This document shows, one piece after another, positions 36,249-44,734 of a stretch of 64,000 bases of DNA. The DNA is taken from assembly GCA_938034445.1 (NCBI GenBank), contig CALHLD010000024.1, forward strand, positions 1 through 64,000, written 5' to 3'. The stretch comes from an uncultured archaeon (GTDB taxonomy: Archaea; Thermoproteota; Nitrososphaeria; JACIWG01). The notes beneath the pieces were generated by a model that had not been told where the DNA came from, did no database searches, and saw only the letters and a list, made by a program, of their open reading frames with translations. Made by a program: the position numbers and the translations under genes. How positions within the stretch are numbered: the first letter of the stretch is position 1; each line of letters begins with the position of its first letter.

Positions 36249-37265
36249 TTATCCTTTACATCTTTTGTTTAAAGCAATTGTTACTATATCGTTTAGAACC
36301 GCTTGCGCAGTTTGACGTGGACTTACAAATTTTGCTGACACAAATATTTCTTGAGAATTTTTAAAATAAAATTTAACTGCCATATCACCGTAGTTTACGG
36401 TAGAAAATGGATTATCTTGTGAAATCATCTTGGGACAGACTTGTAAGATAATATTATCGCCTTCTTTTACTATTTCGCACAAAAGTTTTACTCTCTTACC
36501 TTGTTTTTTTGCGTCTACTATTAATGGTTCCACATTCCTTATACCTTCAATTTTTACATCATTTAATTTAAAATCTTGGCCATATATTGTGTTAGCTAAA
36601 ATGACAACTTTTCGGGCAGCATCTATACCGTCTACATCATCTGCATAGTTTGTTTCAGCCCAACCTGCTTTTATTGCTTTATCCAATGCTTCTTGGAAGG
36701 AAAAGCCTTTTTCCATTTCAGATATAATAAAGTTTGTTGTTGCATTAAATATACCTTCAACTCTTAATATTTCATCAGTTATAAAGCATGAGGAAAGAAG
36801 ACAGAAAATTGGCACATGTGCTGCAACCGTCGCCTCATACAGGAAATACACATTATTTTCTAAAGCCATATTTTTAAGCTGCTTAAATGCTACAACAAGG
36901 GGACCCTTATTAGCTGTTACAACATGTTTTTTGTGCATAAAAGCTTCTTTGATATGTGAAAGACCAGGTTCACCGTTTATTGTAGATGGCGTTAATTCAA
37001 CAACAATGTCACCACTAATGTCTTTTATTGCATCTATTGCAGAACATCCTTTTAAATAATAGTTACAATCATGCCATCCAAGTTCCTTATACTTAAGAAC
37101 TTCAGACAATTTTAGACCATTTTCGTTAACAGCTGTTCCTTTAGAATCGGATATTGAAACGAACTTTAGATCTAATCCTTTGACTTTAAGCTTCTGTTCT
37201 TCCTCTGACAAAAGTTCAAGCAAGCTCCTTCCAACATTACCTAAACCAATAAGCTGTATTCTCAT
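36249..37265 (-). CDS. hom: homoserine dehydrogenase
   Basis: NAD-binding RIQLIGLGNVGRSLLELL at the N terminus, VVELTPSTINGEPGLSHIKEAF, TANKGPLVVAFKQL with the catalytic-region lysine, and GIFNATTNFIISEM with AGWAETNYADDVDGIDAARKVVILAN identify the short (ACT-less) homoserine dehydrogenase. It reduces aspartate semialdehyde to homoserine for threonine and methionine. ATG 37265 is chosen over 37271. Bases 37272-37325 upstream carry its promoter region before tRNA-Leu. Confidence 0.93.
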   Translation of the reverse strand: MRIQLIGLGNVGRSLLELLSEEEQKLKVKGLDLKFVSISDSKGTAVNENGLKLSEVLKYKELGWHDCNYYLKGCSAIDAIKDISGDIVVELTPSTINGEPGLSHIKEAFMHKKHVVTANKGPLVVAFKQLKNMALENNVYFLYEATVAAHVPIFCLLSSCFITDEILRVEGIFNATTNFIISEMEKGFSFQEALDKAIKAGWAETNYADDVDGIDAARKVVILANTIYGQDFKLNDVKIEGIRNVEPLIVDAKKQGKRVKLLCEIVKEGDNIILQVCPKMISQDNPFSTVNYGDMAVKFYFKNSQEIFVSAKFVSPRQTAQAVLNDIVTIALNKRCKG

Positions 37266-37325
37266 ATGCAAAACCTATTCACAAAACCATTATTTAAATG
37301 AAACTAAAATATCAATAGAAGTTAA

Positions 37326-37410
37326 TGCGGGGGGTGGGATTTGAACCCACGAACCCCTACGGGACAGGAGCCTCAGTCCTGCGCCTTTGACCTGGCTTGG
37401 CAACCCCCGC
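37326..37410 (-). tRNA. tRNA-Leu(GAG)
   Basis: Class II tRNA with a long variable arm: acceptor GCGGGGG/CCCCCGC, anticodon loop CUGAGGC (GAG), variable arm CCCGUAGGGG region, T arm GUGGG/CCCAC around UUCAAAU. Discriminator A. No intron. Confidence 0.94.
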
Positions 37411-37417
37411 TATTGAT

Positions 37418-37840
37418 TTAGGTATTGTTTTTGAGGTTCTTAATTTTTTTGTTTTTATAATAGGATCTTTTTCCTGCCTCTTTGTAAAGTTGTTTTACTG
37501 TTTTTATTAATGTCGTTTGTTTGCTTTCAAGTTCCTCTTCTGTTATTGTATCCGCAAATGGACAAGAATGATCTATTGCTATATTATTTTTTATTGGATC
37601 GTATATTAGAGGGTATAGGCTGCACCCTATTGGTCTATTTTCGTATATTTTGCATTCTTTTTTGGAGGTATCATAAAATATGCAGTAACCGTTCTTGTTC
37701 TTTAACTTAGCAAAACCATCTTTATCAAATCTTATAAATTGATCTCTCTTAAAACCTAATTGCTCTATTCTTCTTATGTCATAATTTGTAAGTTGCATTT
37801 GTGTAAATTTACAGCAGTAACCGCATCTTTTACATTCCAT
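37418..37840 (-). CDS. YkgJ-family cysteine cluster protein
   Basis: The N-terminal MECKRCGYCC motif followed by CIFY, CKIYENRPIGCSLYPL and CPFA gives the full cysteine set of the YkgJ/UPF0153 zinc- or iron-cluster family. It is 140 residues with a basic C terminus. The family role is unproven; metal binding is the safe statement. It lies between two tRNA genes on the same strand. Confidence 0.88.
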   Translation of the reverse strand: MECKRCGYCCKFTQMQLTNYDIRRIEQLGFKRDQFIRFDKDGFAKLKNKNGYCIFYDTSKKECKIYENRPIGCSLYPLIYDPIKNNIAIDHSCPFADTITEEELESKQTTLIKTVKQLYKEAGKRSYYKNKKIKNLKNNT

Positions 37841-37921
37841 ATAAAAATAATTATTTTTGACCCTACTTTAAAATCTTTACTTTAATACATGACATTCCAT
37901 TAAATTTTTTAGTAAAGTTAG

Positions 37922-37994
37922 AGCTCCGGGCGGGCTTTGAACCCGCGACCTATAGCTTACGAGGCTATCGCTCTGCCAGCTGAGCTACCGGAGC
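37922..37994 (-). tRNA. tRNA-Thr(CGU)
   Basis: Acceptor GCUCCGG/CCGGAGC, D arm GCUC/GAGC, anticodon stem AUAGC/GCUAU with loop CUCGUAA (CGU), T arm GCGGG/CCCGC around UUCAAAG. Discriminator U. No intron. Confidence 0.95.
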
Positions 37995-38090
37995 ATAGCT
38001 TTACTTTTTAATAGAGTATTATTTTAAGTTTGTTAAAATTTTATTTAATCCATTTTTGTAGTTTATGTTGATATATGGTGTAGAAGGATA

Positions 38091-39056
38091 ATGGTTGATG
38101 AATTGACTGTTATTAACATGTTTTTGGACATTTTAGGGCAACCTAGAAAACTTTTTTCTGAGATTGGAGATGATGTTGCATGGACTAAGAAGGCAGTAAA
38201 AAGGGACAAGTTTGTTATTAAGGTTGACATGTTTGTTGGTAAAACTGATATGCCTAAGGGTATGAGCTTACGTCAAGCAGCAAGAAAAAGTGTTGTTGCT
38301 TGTGTTAGTGACTTCGCGTGTAAGGGGGTTAAACCTTGGGGTATGCTTGTTTCAATAGGTTTACCAAAGGGATTTAATGAAGAGCATGTTCTTGAAATAG
38401 CAAACGGCTTAAAGGATGCAAGGAATGAGTTTGGCATAGAAATAGTTGGAGGAGACACTAATGAAGCATCAGATTTAGTGATCGATTGTATTATGTTTGG
38501 ATGGGGGAAGAACGTAGTAAGTAGGGATGGCGCCTATATTGATGAGTATGTTCTAGTAACAGGCGATTTCGGTCTTCCACCTTTAGGTGTGGATATTCTA
38601 ACTGAGAGGAAAAAGATTAGAAGTCCTAGATTAACGGAGAAAGCTATTGAAGTAGTCTTATATCCTAGGCCGAGGCTAAATTTCGGTTTAATTGCTTGTA
38701 ATCGAAAATTGATTACAGCAGCTATAGATTCGAGCGATGGATTGGCTGTATCCTTATACGAGCTAGCGCAGCGCAGTCATGTAGATATACTTTTAGATGA
38801 ACTTCCAATAAATGAAACTCTTAAAAATAATAATGAGCTTACTGAAAATGAGAAAAGAGAATACACATTATATGGTGGTGAAGAATATGAGATAGTTTTT
38901 ACATGTAAAATGAAGGATGTTTCAAAAATATTAAAGATAGGTGAGGAAACAAATACACCAGTAAGAGTAATAGGAAGAACTGTTGAAGGAACTGGAAGAG
39001 TATTTTTTAAAGGAGAATTAATAGAGAGAAGAGGTTGGGTCCACTTCAAAGGATAA
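38091..39056 (+). CDS. thiL: thiamine-monophosphate kinase
   Basis: The Asp-rich GDDVAWTKK near residue 25, the conserved glycine-rich segment EIVGGDTNEASD near 115, SSDGLAVSLYELA and YGGEEYEIVFTC are in ThiL order. It phosphorylates thiamine monophosphate to thiamine diphosphate. Length 321. It belongs to the same ATP-binding fold as PurM and SelD but the motif set is ThiL. It starts 97 bases downstream of the divergent tRNA-Thr. Confidence 0.92.
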   Translation: MVDELTVINMFLDILGQPRKLFSEIGDDVAWTKKAVKRDKFVIKVDMFVGKTDMPKGMSLRQAARKSVVACVSDFACKGVKPWGMLVSIGLPKGFNEEHVLEIANGLKDARNEFGIEIVGGDTNEASDLVIDCIMFGWGKNVVSRDGAYIDEYVLVTGDFGLPPLGVDILTERKKIRSPRLTEKAIEVVLYPRPRLNFGLIACNRKLITAAIDSSDGLAVSLYELAQRSHVDILLDELPINETLKNNNELTENEKREYTLYGGEEYEIVFTCKMKDVSKILKIGEETNTPVRVIGRTVEGTGRVFFKGELIERRGWVHFKG

Positions 39057-39120
39057 TGGTTTTTGTAAGTAAAAGAGAAACATTTTTATCTCATTAAATG
39101 AAAGCTTATAGTGAGACAAT

Positions 39121-39306
39121 ATGTCTTCTAAAACTTATACTACAGGACAGACATGGGGCGCCTTAAAGAAGGCGTGGAAAGCTTACAAGATTGCTAAAGT
39201 GCAGAACGATAGAGAAAAGATGCTCGAATACGCTAAAAGGATTAGAACCTTACAGGAAGAGTTAGGTGTAGAAAAGGCAAAGTTTCCAGACCTGGGGCTA
39301 ACATAA
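39121..39306 (+). CDS. small conserved basic protein, 61 aa
   Basis: A 61-residue, helix-rich, Lys/Ala-rich protein beginning SSKTYTTGQTWGALKKAWKA. I recall very similar short proteins (TTGQTWGALKKAWKAY core) in Nitrososphaeria genomes, but have no function for them. It follows thiL by 64 bases and has its own likely promoter. It may bind nucleic acid or RNA, judging from the basic helices alone. Confidence 0.7.
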   Translation: MSSKTYTTGQTWGALKKAWKAYKIAKVQNDREKMLEYAKRIRTLQEELGVEKAKFPDLGLT

Positions 39307-39393
39307 GGCGCCTCCCCAAACTTTTTTTTGAATTAGGTTAGGATAAAATATTTTAATAGAAACTTTAAAAGGTTTGAACTGAAGCATTATAGT

Positions 39394-39468
39394 GGGCTCG
39401 TAGCTCAGTATGGATAGAGCACAGGCCCTCTAAGCCTGGGGTCGGGGGTTCAAATCCCCTCGGGCCCG
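39394..39468 (+). tRNA. tRNA-Arg(UCU) with C33
   Basis: Acceptor GGGCUCG/CGGGCCC (one U-G), D stem GCUC/GAGC, anticodon stem CAGGC/GCCUG, T arm GGGGG/CCCCU-type around UUCAAAU. The anticodon loop is CCUCUAA, so the anticodon is UCU but position 33, almost always U, is C. No intron. Confidence 0.93.
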
Positions 39469-39518
39469 TTATACCAAATAATTCCTTTTTCAGAGTTATA
39501 AGGGCATAGTATATAAAG

Positions 39519-39594
39519 TGGGGTCGGTGGGATTTGAACCCACGTCCGCGCGGGCCCAAGCCGCGCAGCGTAGACCAGACTGGCCCACGACCCC
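39519..39594 (-). tRNA. tRNA-Pro(UGG)
   Basis: Acceptor GGGGUCG/CGACCCC, anticodon stem CGCGG/CCGCG with loop CUUGGGC (UGG), T arm GUGGG/CCCAC around UUCAAAU. Discriminator A. No intron. It faces away from the NrdD-like gene. Confidence 0.93.
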
Positions 39595-39681
39595 ATGTTT
39601 AGGTTCAATTTTTCTTTTTTATTAATTTTTTAAAAAATAATGTTTTTTAGCACCCAGAAATAAATTAGTGTGGAGGGTTGA

Positions 39682-41739
39682 ATGTACGGAGATGTAATTG
39701 ATTTCGAAACACTTTATTCCGCTCTTGGATCTAATGAGAGATTAAATATTTTGAATGAATTAAATAAAAGTGGACCGTTATCATATACCCAATTAAAAAA
39801 TAATTGTGGTTTTGTTAAAAAAAGAGAATCAGGTAGGTTTGCCTACCATTTGAGGTTACTAACTTCCGTAAATCTTATTACATTAAATAAAAATACGAAG
39901 AAGTATAGTTTAACACCTTTTGGTAGGACAGTTTTAGCGGCCACGAATGAATTAAAGGAGGCAGCGTTGCAGTTTTCAGGAAAAATTTATGTTAGAACAT
40001 CAAAGCACAAAATTGAAGAATTTGATAGCAATAAAATTTATCAGTCACTAATTAGAGAGGCAAATGTTCCACGTGATTTAGCTTCTAAGATCACCGCTGA
40101 GGCTGAAGCACGTATTAGCAAACTGGAAAATGTACATTTAACCGCACCCTTGATAAGAGAGTTCGTAAATTCTATACTTGTTGAAAAAGGGTTAGACGAA
40201 TATCGTAACAGGCTTACAAGATTAGGTTTGCCTGTAAAGGATGTTACTGAAAAGATTATTCAAATAGGACTTTCCCAAGGAAATATAAGGTCCTTGAGGC
40301 AGGCGGCTGCAGATGCAGTTTTTACTGACTACCTCCTATTAACTCAAGTTACTTCAGAAGTCTTAGATATGCATCTTTCAGGAGAAATTAGTTTAGTAAA
40401 CACGGGATGCTGGGGTATTATGCCAGATAGCCTATTTTTCGACGCTTTAGCATTAAACTCTTTTAAAATTAAATTTGATTTAAAGGACCCACATTTACCT
40501 AGAGAATTTAATAAAGAAGACGTTAACTTTAATAAAGCAGTTTTATCAATAAACAAAATGCTTGAAAGTGTGACAAATGAAGTATGTATAGAAAATTTTA
40601 TTGAATTTTTACAATTAATAGAAAAAGTTGATGGAAAATTAAACGTTAAAAGAGTATACGAATTTTTTACGAACTCAGTTTTAGGAATTAACCCCTTATC
40701 TAACAACATTCTTACTTTCCAAATAAATGTGAATAATGAAAATAAAATAGAACTACTAAAAATTGTTTTTGAAGCATATTCAATTTATCTCCAAAAAACT
40801 TTAAAATCACGTATAAAACTTATCTTTAATATTTTCGAAAAAGAAAACTTTTCACATATAATACCTTATATTGCTGATATCATCAGAAAAGGAGGAAATA
40901 TTATGATTGCAAAACAACCATCAAAGTCAATATCATATATGGGTATAAGAAAAAATTTTGAAACCAATGAAATAATTTCTTCTGGAACCATAATTTTACA
41001 TTCAATATCCCTAAACCTACCACGCCTTGCTTACGCAGGCACTGAGGAAACATTTTTAAAGAGCTTAATGAAAATTAAGCTACAGAAAATATGTGATGCT
41101 GTAGGGGCACGGAAAAATAATTTAATCGATTTAATGGAAAAAGAGATATTGTACCTCTACGAATATAACAATGAGCTATTCTCTAAAAATTTCCTTTCAA
41201 TTGTAAATCTGGTAGGATTAGATGAACTTACAAAAATTGCAACAGCAGGAAATGGAGAAGAACAAAATAGGCTATGGATAAAGTTCATGGAATTTTCTAA
41301 AAAGGTCTTAGAAGAATATGGAAAAGAGAAAGGCTTAAGGATTTTACCAGCTGTTTATAATGATGATTCCTCTAAAAGATTCTATGAACTGGATAAAGAA
41401 AATATCCCTAGAGGAATTATAGAGAAAATTGGTGAAGAGAGATATTCACAGGCGCCAGTATTAGGAATTAAAATGTTGGATGAAGAAAACATAGTTAGAT
41501 GGTTACAATCAAGGATCGAAACTACTGATGGAGGATATCATGTGATTGTAGACCTAGATACACAAGAAGAAAACAATTTATTGGAAACGATGATTGATAA
41601 AATAGTTTCAAAATTGAGTATAGTAAAAATAAGAAGAAACATGATTTCTTGTGCAACTTGTGGAAACAAAAGTGTTATTCGAACAAAATGCCCTAGATGC
41701 AATTCAGCAAGAATCATTACTTTACAGACAGATAACTAG
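39682..41739 (+). CDS. NrdD-like protein with N-terminal winged helix and ATP-cone, glycyl-radical loop missing
   Basis: Three parts are visible. Residues 1-95 are a winged helix (GSNERLNILNELNKSGPLSY; KYSLTPFGRTVL). Residues about 105-200 are an ATP-cone (VRTSKHKIEEFDSNKIYQSL). The remainder aligns in outline with anaerobic ribonucleotide reductase NrdD (SLNLPRLAYAG) and ends with the NrdD zinc ribbon CATCG...CPRCNS. The glycyl-radical motif RVxGY that should follow the ribbon is absent: the protein stops 12 residues after the last cysteine. It therefore cannot be a normal reductase; a nucleotide-sensing regulator is my inference. No nrdG is adjacent. Confidence 0.75.
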   Translation: MYGDVIDFETLYSALGSNERLNILNELNKSGPLSYTQLKNNCGFVKKRESGRFAYHLRLLTSVNLITLNKNTKKYSLTPFGRTVLAATNELKEAALQFSGKIYVRTSKHKIEEFDSNKIYQSLIREANVPRDLASKITAEAEARISKLENVHLTAPLIREFVNSILVEKGLDEYRNRLTRLGLPVKDVTEKIIQIGLSQGNIRSLRQAAADAVFTDYLLLTQVTSEVLDMHLSGEISLVNTGCWGIMPDSLFFDALALNSFKIKFDLKDPHLPREFNKEDVNFNKAVLSINKMLESVTNEVCIENFIEFLQLIEKVDGKLNVKRVYEFFTNSVLGINPLSNNILTFQINVNNENKIELLKIVFEAYSIYLQKTLKSRIKLIFNIFEKENFSHIIPYIADIIRKGGNIMIAKQPSKSISYMGIRKNFETNEIISSGTIILHSISLNLPRLAYAGTEETFLKSLMKIKLQKICDAVGARKNNLIDLMEKEILYLYEYNNELFSKNFLSIVNLVGLDELTKIATAGNGEEQNRLWIKFMEFSKKVLEEYGKEKGLRILPAVYNDDSSKRFYELDKENIPRGIIEKIGEERYSQAPVLGIKMLDEENIVRWLQSRIETTDGGYHVIVDLDTQEENNLLETMIDKIVSKLSIVKIRRNMISCATCGNKSVIRTKCPRCNSARIITLQTDN

Positions 41740-41740
41740 T

Positions 41741-42034
41741 TTATGCTTTTTCAACAATAAGCTTTCCATAGCGACCTACGTTGAGGCGTATTTCCCCCTT
41801 ATAGCTATTTACATATCCATTTTCAATTCGGACCATATCACCTACATCTACTTTATCAATCTGTTCATCCCATAAAGTTAATTTTATTTTACCAGTTTCA
41901 TCCGCTAAAGTTAGGTCTGCAACCCTAGCCCTTTGACCAGTTTTTAATGTAACTTCTCTTGATTCAGGCTTCTCAATTATCTTTCCAGCCACTTGAACAC
42001 CCTTCATATTATCCCTTAATTGTGATATTCTCAA
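41741..42034 (-). CDS. RPA-like single-stranded DNA-binding OB-fold protein
   Basis: A single OB fold: MKGVQVAGKIIEKPESREV, RARVADLTLADETGKIKLTLWDEQIDKVDVGDMVRIENGYVNSYKGEIRLNV pattern is that of archaeal RPA/SSB OB domains. I start it at TTG 42034, giving the usual ...LRDNMKGVQV lead and 97 residues; the open frame continues upstream to 42190 but would overlap the divergent gene at 42080. No acidic C-terminal tail. It binds ssDNA in replication and repair by family knowledge. Confidence 0.82.
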   Translation of the reverse strand: MRISQLRDNMKGVQVAGKIIEKPESREVTLKTGQRARVADLTLADETGKIKLTLWDEQIDKVDVGDMVRIENGYVNSYKGEIRLNVGRYGKLIVEKA

Positions 42035-42079
42035 ATTATTCGCGCATAAACTTATAAACAAATACTTAAAAGCTTTACT

Positions 42080-42652
42080 TTGTGTAAGTTGATGACAAGC
42101 GAAAAAGAAGAGACAAAGAAGATAAAATTCATTGGAAAAATGAATAGAGAAAAAGAAAATATTATTGTGGAGAATGATGGAAGAATCCAAGAACTGTACC
42201 AGAGTGGTTTTGGTAAATTAGATGGACAAAGATTAATTCTGTCAAAATATGAAGCATTATACCTATTTGAGGTTAACAAAATAGAGATTTTACATAATAA
42301 TAGGAGCATGAGTTTTAATGAATTAATGGAGACATTTTATAGAAAAGATAAGGATATACTTTCCCGTTACCTAGTTTATAGGGATTTAAGGAACAGAGGT
42401 TTTGTGGTTAAGGAAAGTTTGGAAGATGGAATCGATTTTCATGCTTATCCTAGAGGTGATTATAAAGTTAATTCTATAAAATATGCCATTTTTGTACTCA
42501 ATGAAGGATATGAGATTGAGTTTGAGAAAATTTTTGAAAGTATTAAAAAAATTAAGGGAGGAGGAAATGGAATGATTATAGCAGTATTAGATAGGAGGGG
42601 GGAAGTCATATATTACCAAGTTTCTGAGGCGACCTTTTATGAAAAAAGGTAA
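42080..42652 (+). CDS. tRNA-splicing endonuclease homolog, probable structural (beta) subunit
   Basis: EndA fold: N-terminal domain, then RYLVYRDLRNRGFVVK, GIDFHAYPRG and MIIAVLDRRGEVIYY match the catalytic domain of archaeal tRNA-intron endonucleases. The catalytic Tyr is kept (Y119), but by alignment from memory to the M. jannaschii enzyme the His is Asn127 (YKVNSIKY) and the Lys is Asn159. Loss of two of three residues is what is expected of the structural subunit of the alpha2beta2 enzyme; the catalytic subunit must be elsewhere. It overlaps the prenyltransferase gene. Confidence 0.8.
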   Translation: MCKLMTSEKEETKKIKFIGKMNREKENIIVENDGRIQELYQSGFGKLDGQRLILSKYEALYLFEVNKIEILHNNRSMSFNELMETFYRKDKDILSRYLVYRDLRNRGFVVKESLEDGIDFHAYPRGDYKVNSIKYAIFVLNEGYEIEFEKIFESIKKIKGGGNGMIIAVLDRRGEVIYYQVSEATFYEKR

Positions 42653-43535
42653 CCTAAAATATTATGTTAAAATAATTAGACCTAAAAACAGTATTATGAT
42701 TGGGTTGGCAGTCATAATCGGAATAGTTTTGACCGACCCAAAACAGATTCTTTCAATAAGAACAATATATGGCTTTTTAACAGGATTTTTCATTTCATCC
42801 TATTCCATGATAGTAAACGATATTTATGATATTGAAGTAGATAAGGTTAATAACGTGGATAGGCCTTTAGCTAAAGGTTATATTACAGTAAAAAGTGCTT
42901 GGATTTATAGCATTGTATTGCTCTTTACAGGACTTTTATTTGCATATTTTACTTCAATTTTAGGCTTATTAATCACGATACTTTTTGCTTTCATCTCATG
43001 GTTTTATAATTTCAGCTTAAAAAAACATGGGATAATCGGCAATATAACAGTAGCGTTTTCAACCATCATACCATACATTTATGGAAATGTTATATTATCA
43101 TACAATGGGTTACAAGAATTTATTAGGAATCCGTCACTTTTAAGCCCTATTGTATACTGGTTTTCTATTGTATCTTTTTTCGCAGTCACAGGAAGAGAAG
43201 TAATAAAAACAATATCAGATATAGAGGGTGATAAGATAAGAGGAGTACAATCAGTTGCAATAAAATTTGGCACAGAAAACGCTGCAAAAATAGGTTCAAC
43301 ATTCTTTATTTTAGCAATAGCTTGCACATTAGGACCATATATTTTTAAGCATATGGGAGAAATTTATCTTTTAGCAGTTATGATACCAAATATTATATTC
43401 TCTTATCTGGTATACTCTATCTTAAAAGATAGTTCGAGAGAAAATGCTTTACGTGTTAAAAGAATGGCGTTAAATGGGATGCTTATTGGATTTTTATCAT
43501 TTACTATAGAAAAGATATTGGTGATAATAGTATGA
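42639..43535 (+). CDS. UbiA-family prenyltransferase, probable digeranylgeranylglyceryl phosphate synthase
   Basis: Eight or nine membrane helices, with the two prenyl-diphosphate-binding aspartate motifs NDIYDIEVDKVNNVDRPLAKG (about 67) and DIEGDKIRGVQSVAIKFG (about 193). DGGGP synthase adds the second geranylgeranyl chain in archaeal lipid synthesis; the short 298-residue form and the start KYYVKIIRPKNS fit it. It overlaps both neighbours (endA-like upstream, rfcL downstream by 4 bases), so the three are one transcript. Confidence 0.88.
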   Translation: MKKGNLKYYVKIIRPKNSIMIGLAVIIGIVLTDPKQILSIRTIYGFLTGFFISSYSMIVNDIYDIEVDKVNNVDRPLAKGYITVKSAWIYSIVLLFTGLLFAYFTSILGLLITILFAFISWFYNFSLKKHGIIGNITVAFSTIIPYIYGNVILSYNGLQEFIRNPSLLSPIVYWFSIVSFFAVTGREVIKTISDIEGDKIRGVQSVAIKFGTENAAKIGSTFFILAIACTLGPYIFKHMGEIYLLAVMIPNIIFSYLVYSILKDSSRENALRVKRMALNGMLIGFLSFTIEKILVIIV

Positions 43536-44731
43536 GTTTGCCTTGGGTAGAAAAATATAGGAACATTGAATTTAACATGATAATTGGAAATGATATGGCC
43601 AGAAAAGAGTTTTTTGAGTGGTTGAAGAATTGGAAACAAGGAGATAAGGCAGTACTTTTGGTGGGACCTCCTGGAGTGGGTAAAAACACTTCAGTTTATG
43701 CAGCTGCAAGACAATTAGGTTATCATGTTATAGAATTGAATGCCAGTGATATTAGAACTAAAGATGCACTTAATAAGAGACTAGGATCAAGTCTTTATGC
43801 TGCGAATTTGTTTAATGAGAAAAGAATGGTTTTATTTGATGAAATCGATGGCTTATATGGTAGGGAAGATTATGGTGGCCTAGAATATATTAATGAACTT
43901 ATTGATAAGCCACCTCTTCCAATTGTACTTACAGCAAATGATGAAACTAATGACAATGTCATAAAACTTTCTAGGAAGGTAATAATGATTAAATTTCAAA
44001 AAGTGCCTTTAAGACTAATTGAAATATACCTAAAGCACATATGTAAGAAGGAAGGTAAAAATATCGACAAAAAAAGCCTTCATAATATCATTGAAAAGAG
44101 TAATGGTGATGTACGTAATGCATTAAATATGCTTCAGGCAACAATAGATGCGCCATATGATTTGGAAAGATCTGGTTTTATGAAAGATGAAACTGTATCA
44201 AAATTTGATGCGATCATTGCTTTGATTTCTGAAGAAAATAAAGATTTAGCATTTAAAAAATTTTCTAAAATGAATGCTGATATAAACGAAAAGTTAATGA
44301 TAATATTTTATTCTATTTTAGCTTCAAACCTTGATAGCCATACAAGAAAAAGTGCATTAACGGCAGTAGCCGAGATCGACCTATTTAGGAATAAGATAGC
44401 TCAGACACAAGAGTGGAGAATGGCCAGATGGTATGATATGTATTTTGTTGAAAAGCTTTTTGACACCAATATTCGCAAAGACTTTAGATATTGTGAAGAG
44501 GAACCCTTATGGGAATTAAAACTAAAGTATTGGACAGAATACAGGATATTTAAAGAGATAAAGGAAAGGGTTAACCAAAAGTATCATGTTTCTGTTGGAG
44601 AATTTTCATTATACTATTTACCATGCTTAATCTCGTTAGCAAAAAAAGAGCCTGAAAAAGTATTAGAATATTTAAAATATGTAGGTTTTGGAGAAAATTT
44701 TCTTGCATATATACAAAAGAAGGTGGGATGA
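43532..44731 (+). CDS. rfcL: replication factor C large subunit
   Basis: AAA+ clamp-loader ATPase beginning LPWVEKYR, with Walker B VLFDEIDGL and the RFC-L-type sequence RSG-like DVRNALNMLQA. Walker A reads GPPGVGKN (45-52): the Mg-coordinating Thr/Ser after the lysine is Asn, with Thr next to it, which is unusual. The archaeal C-terminal extension is short and lacks an obvious PIP-box tail. It loads PCNA with RfcS (23420-24385). Confidence 0.93.
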   Translation: MSLPWVEKYRNIEFNMIIGNDMARKEFFEWLKNWKQGDKAVLLVGPPGVGKNTSVYAAARQLGYHVIELNASDIRTKDALNKRLGSSLYAANLFNEKRMVLFDEIDGLYGREDYGGLEYINELIDKPPLPIVLTANDETNDNVIKLSRKVIMIKFQKVPLRLIEIYLKHICKKEGKNIDKKSLHNIIEKSNGDVRNALNMLQATIDAPYDLERSGFMKDETVSKFDAIIALISEENKDLAFKKFSKMNADINEKLMIIFYSILASNLDSHTRKSALTAVAEIDLFRNKIAQTQEWRMARWYDMYFVEKLFDTNIRKDFRYCEEEPLWELKLKYWTEYRIFKEIKERVNQKYHVSVGEFSLYYLPCLISLAKKEPEKVLEYLKYVGFGENFLAYIQKKVG

Positions 44732-44734
44732 TAG

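Noticed and set aside
42035-42190. N-terminal extension of the OB-fold protein to 42190
   Set aside because: Hydrophobic, unlike OB proteins, and overlaps the divergent EndA-like gene start.
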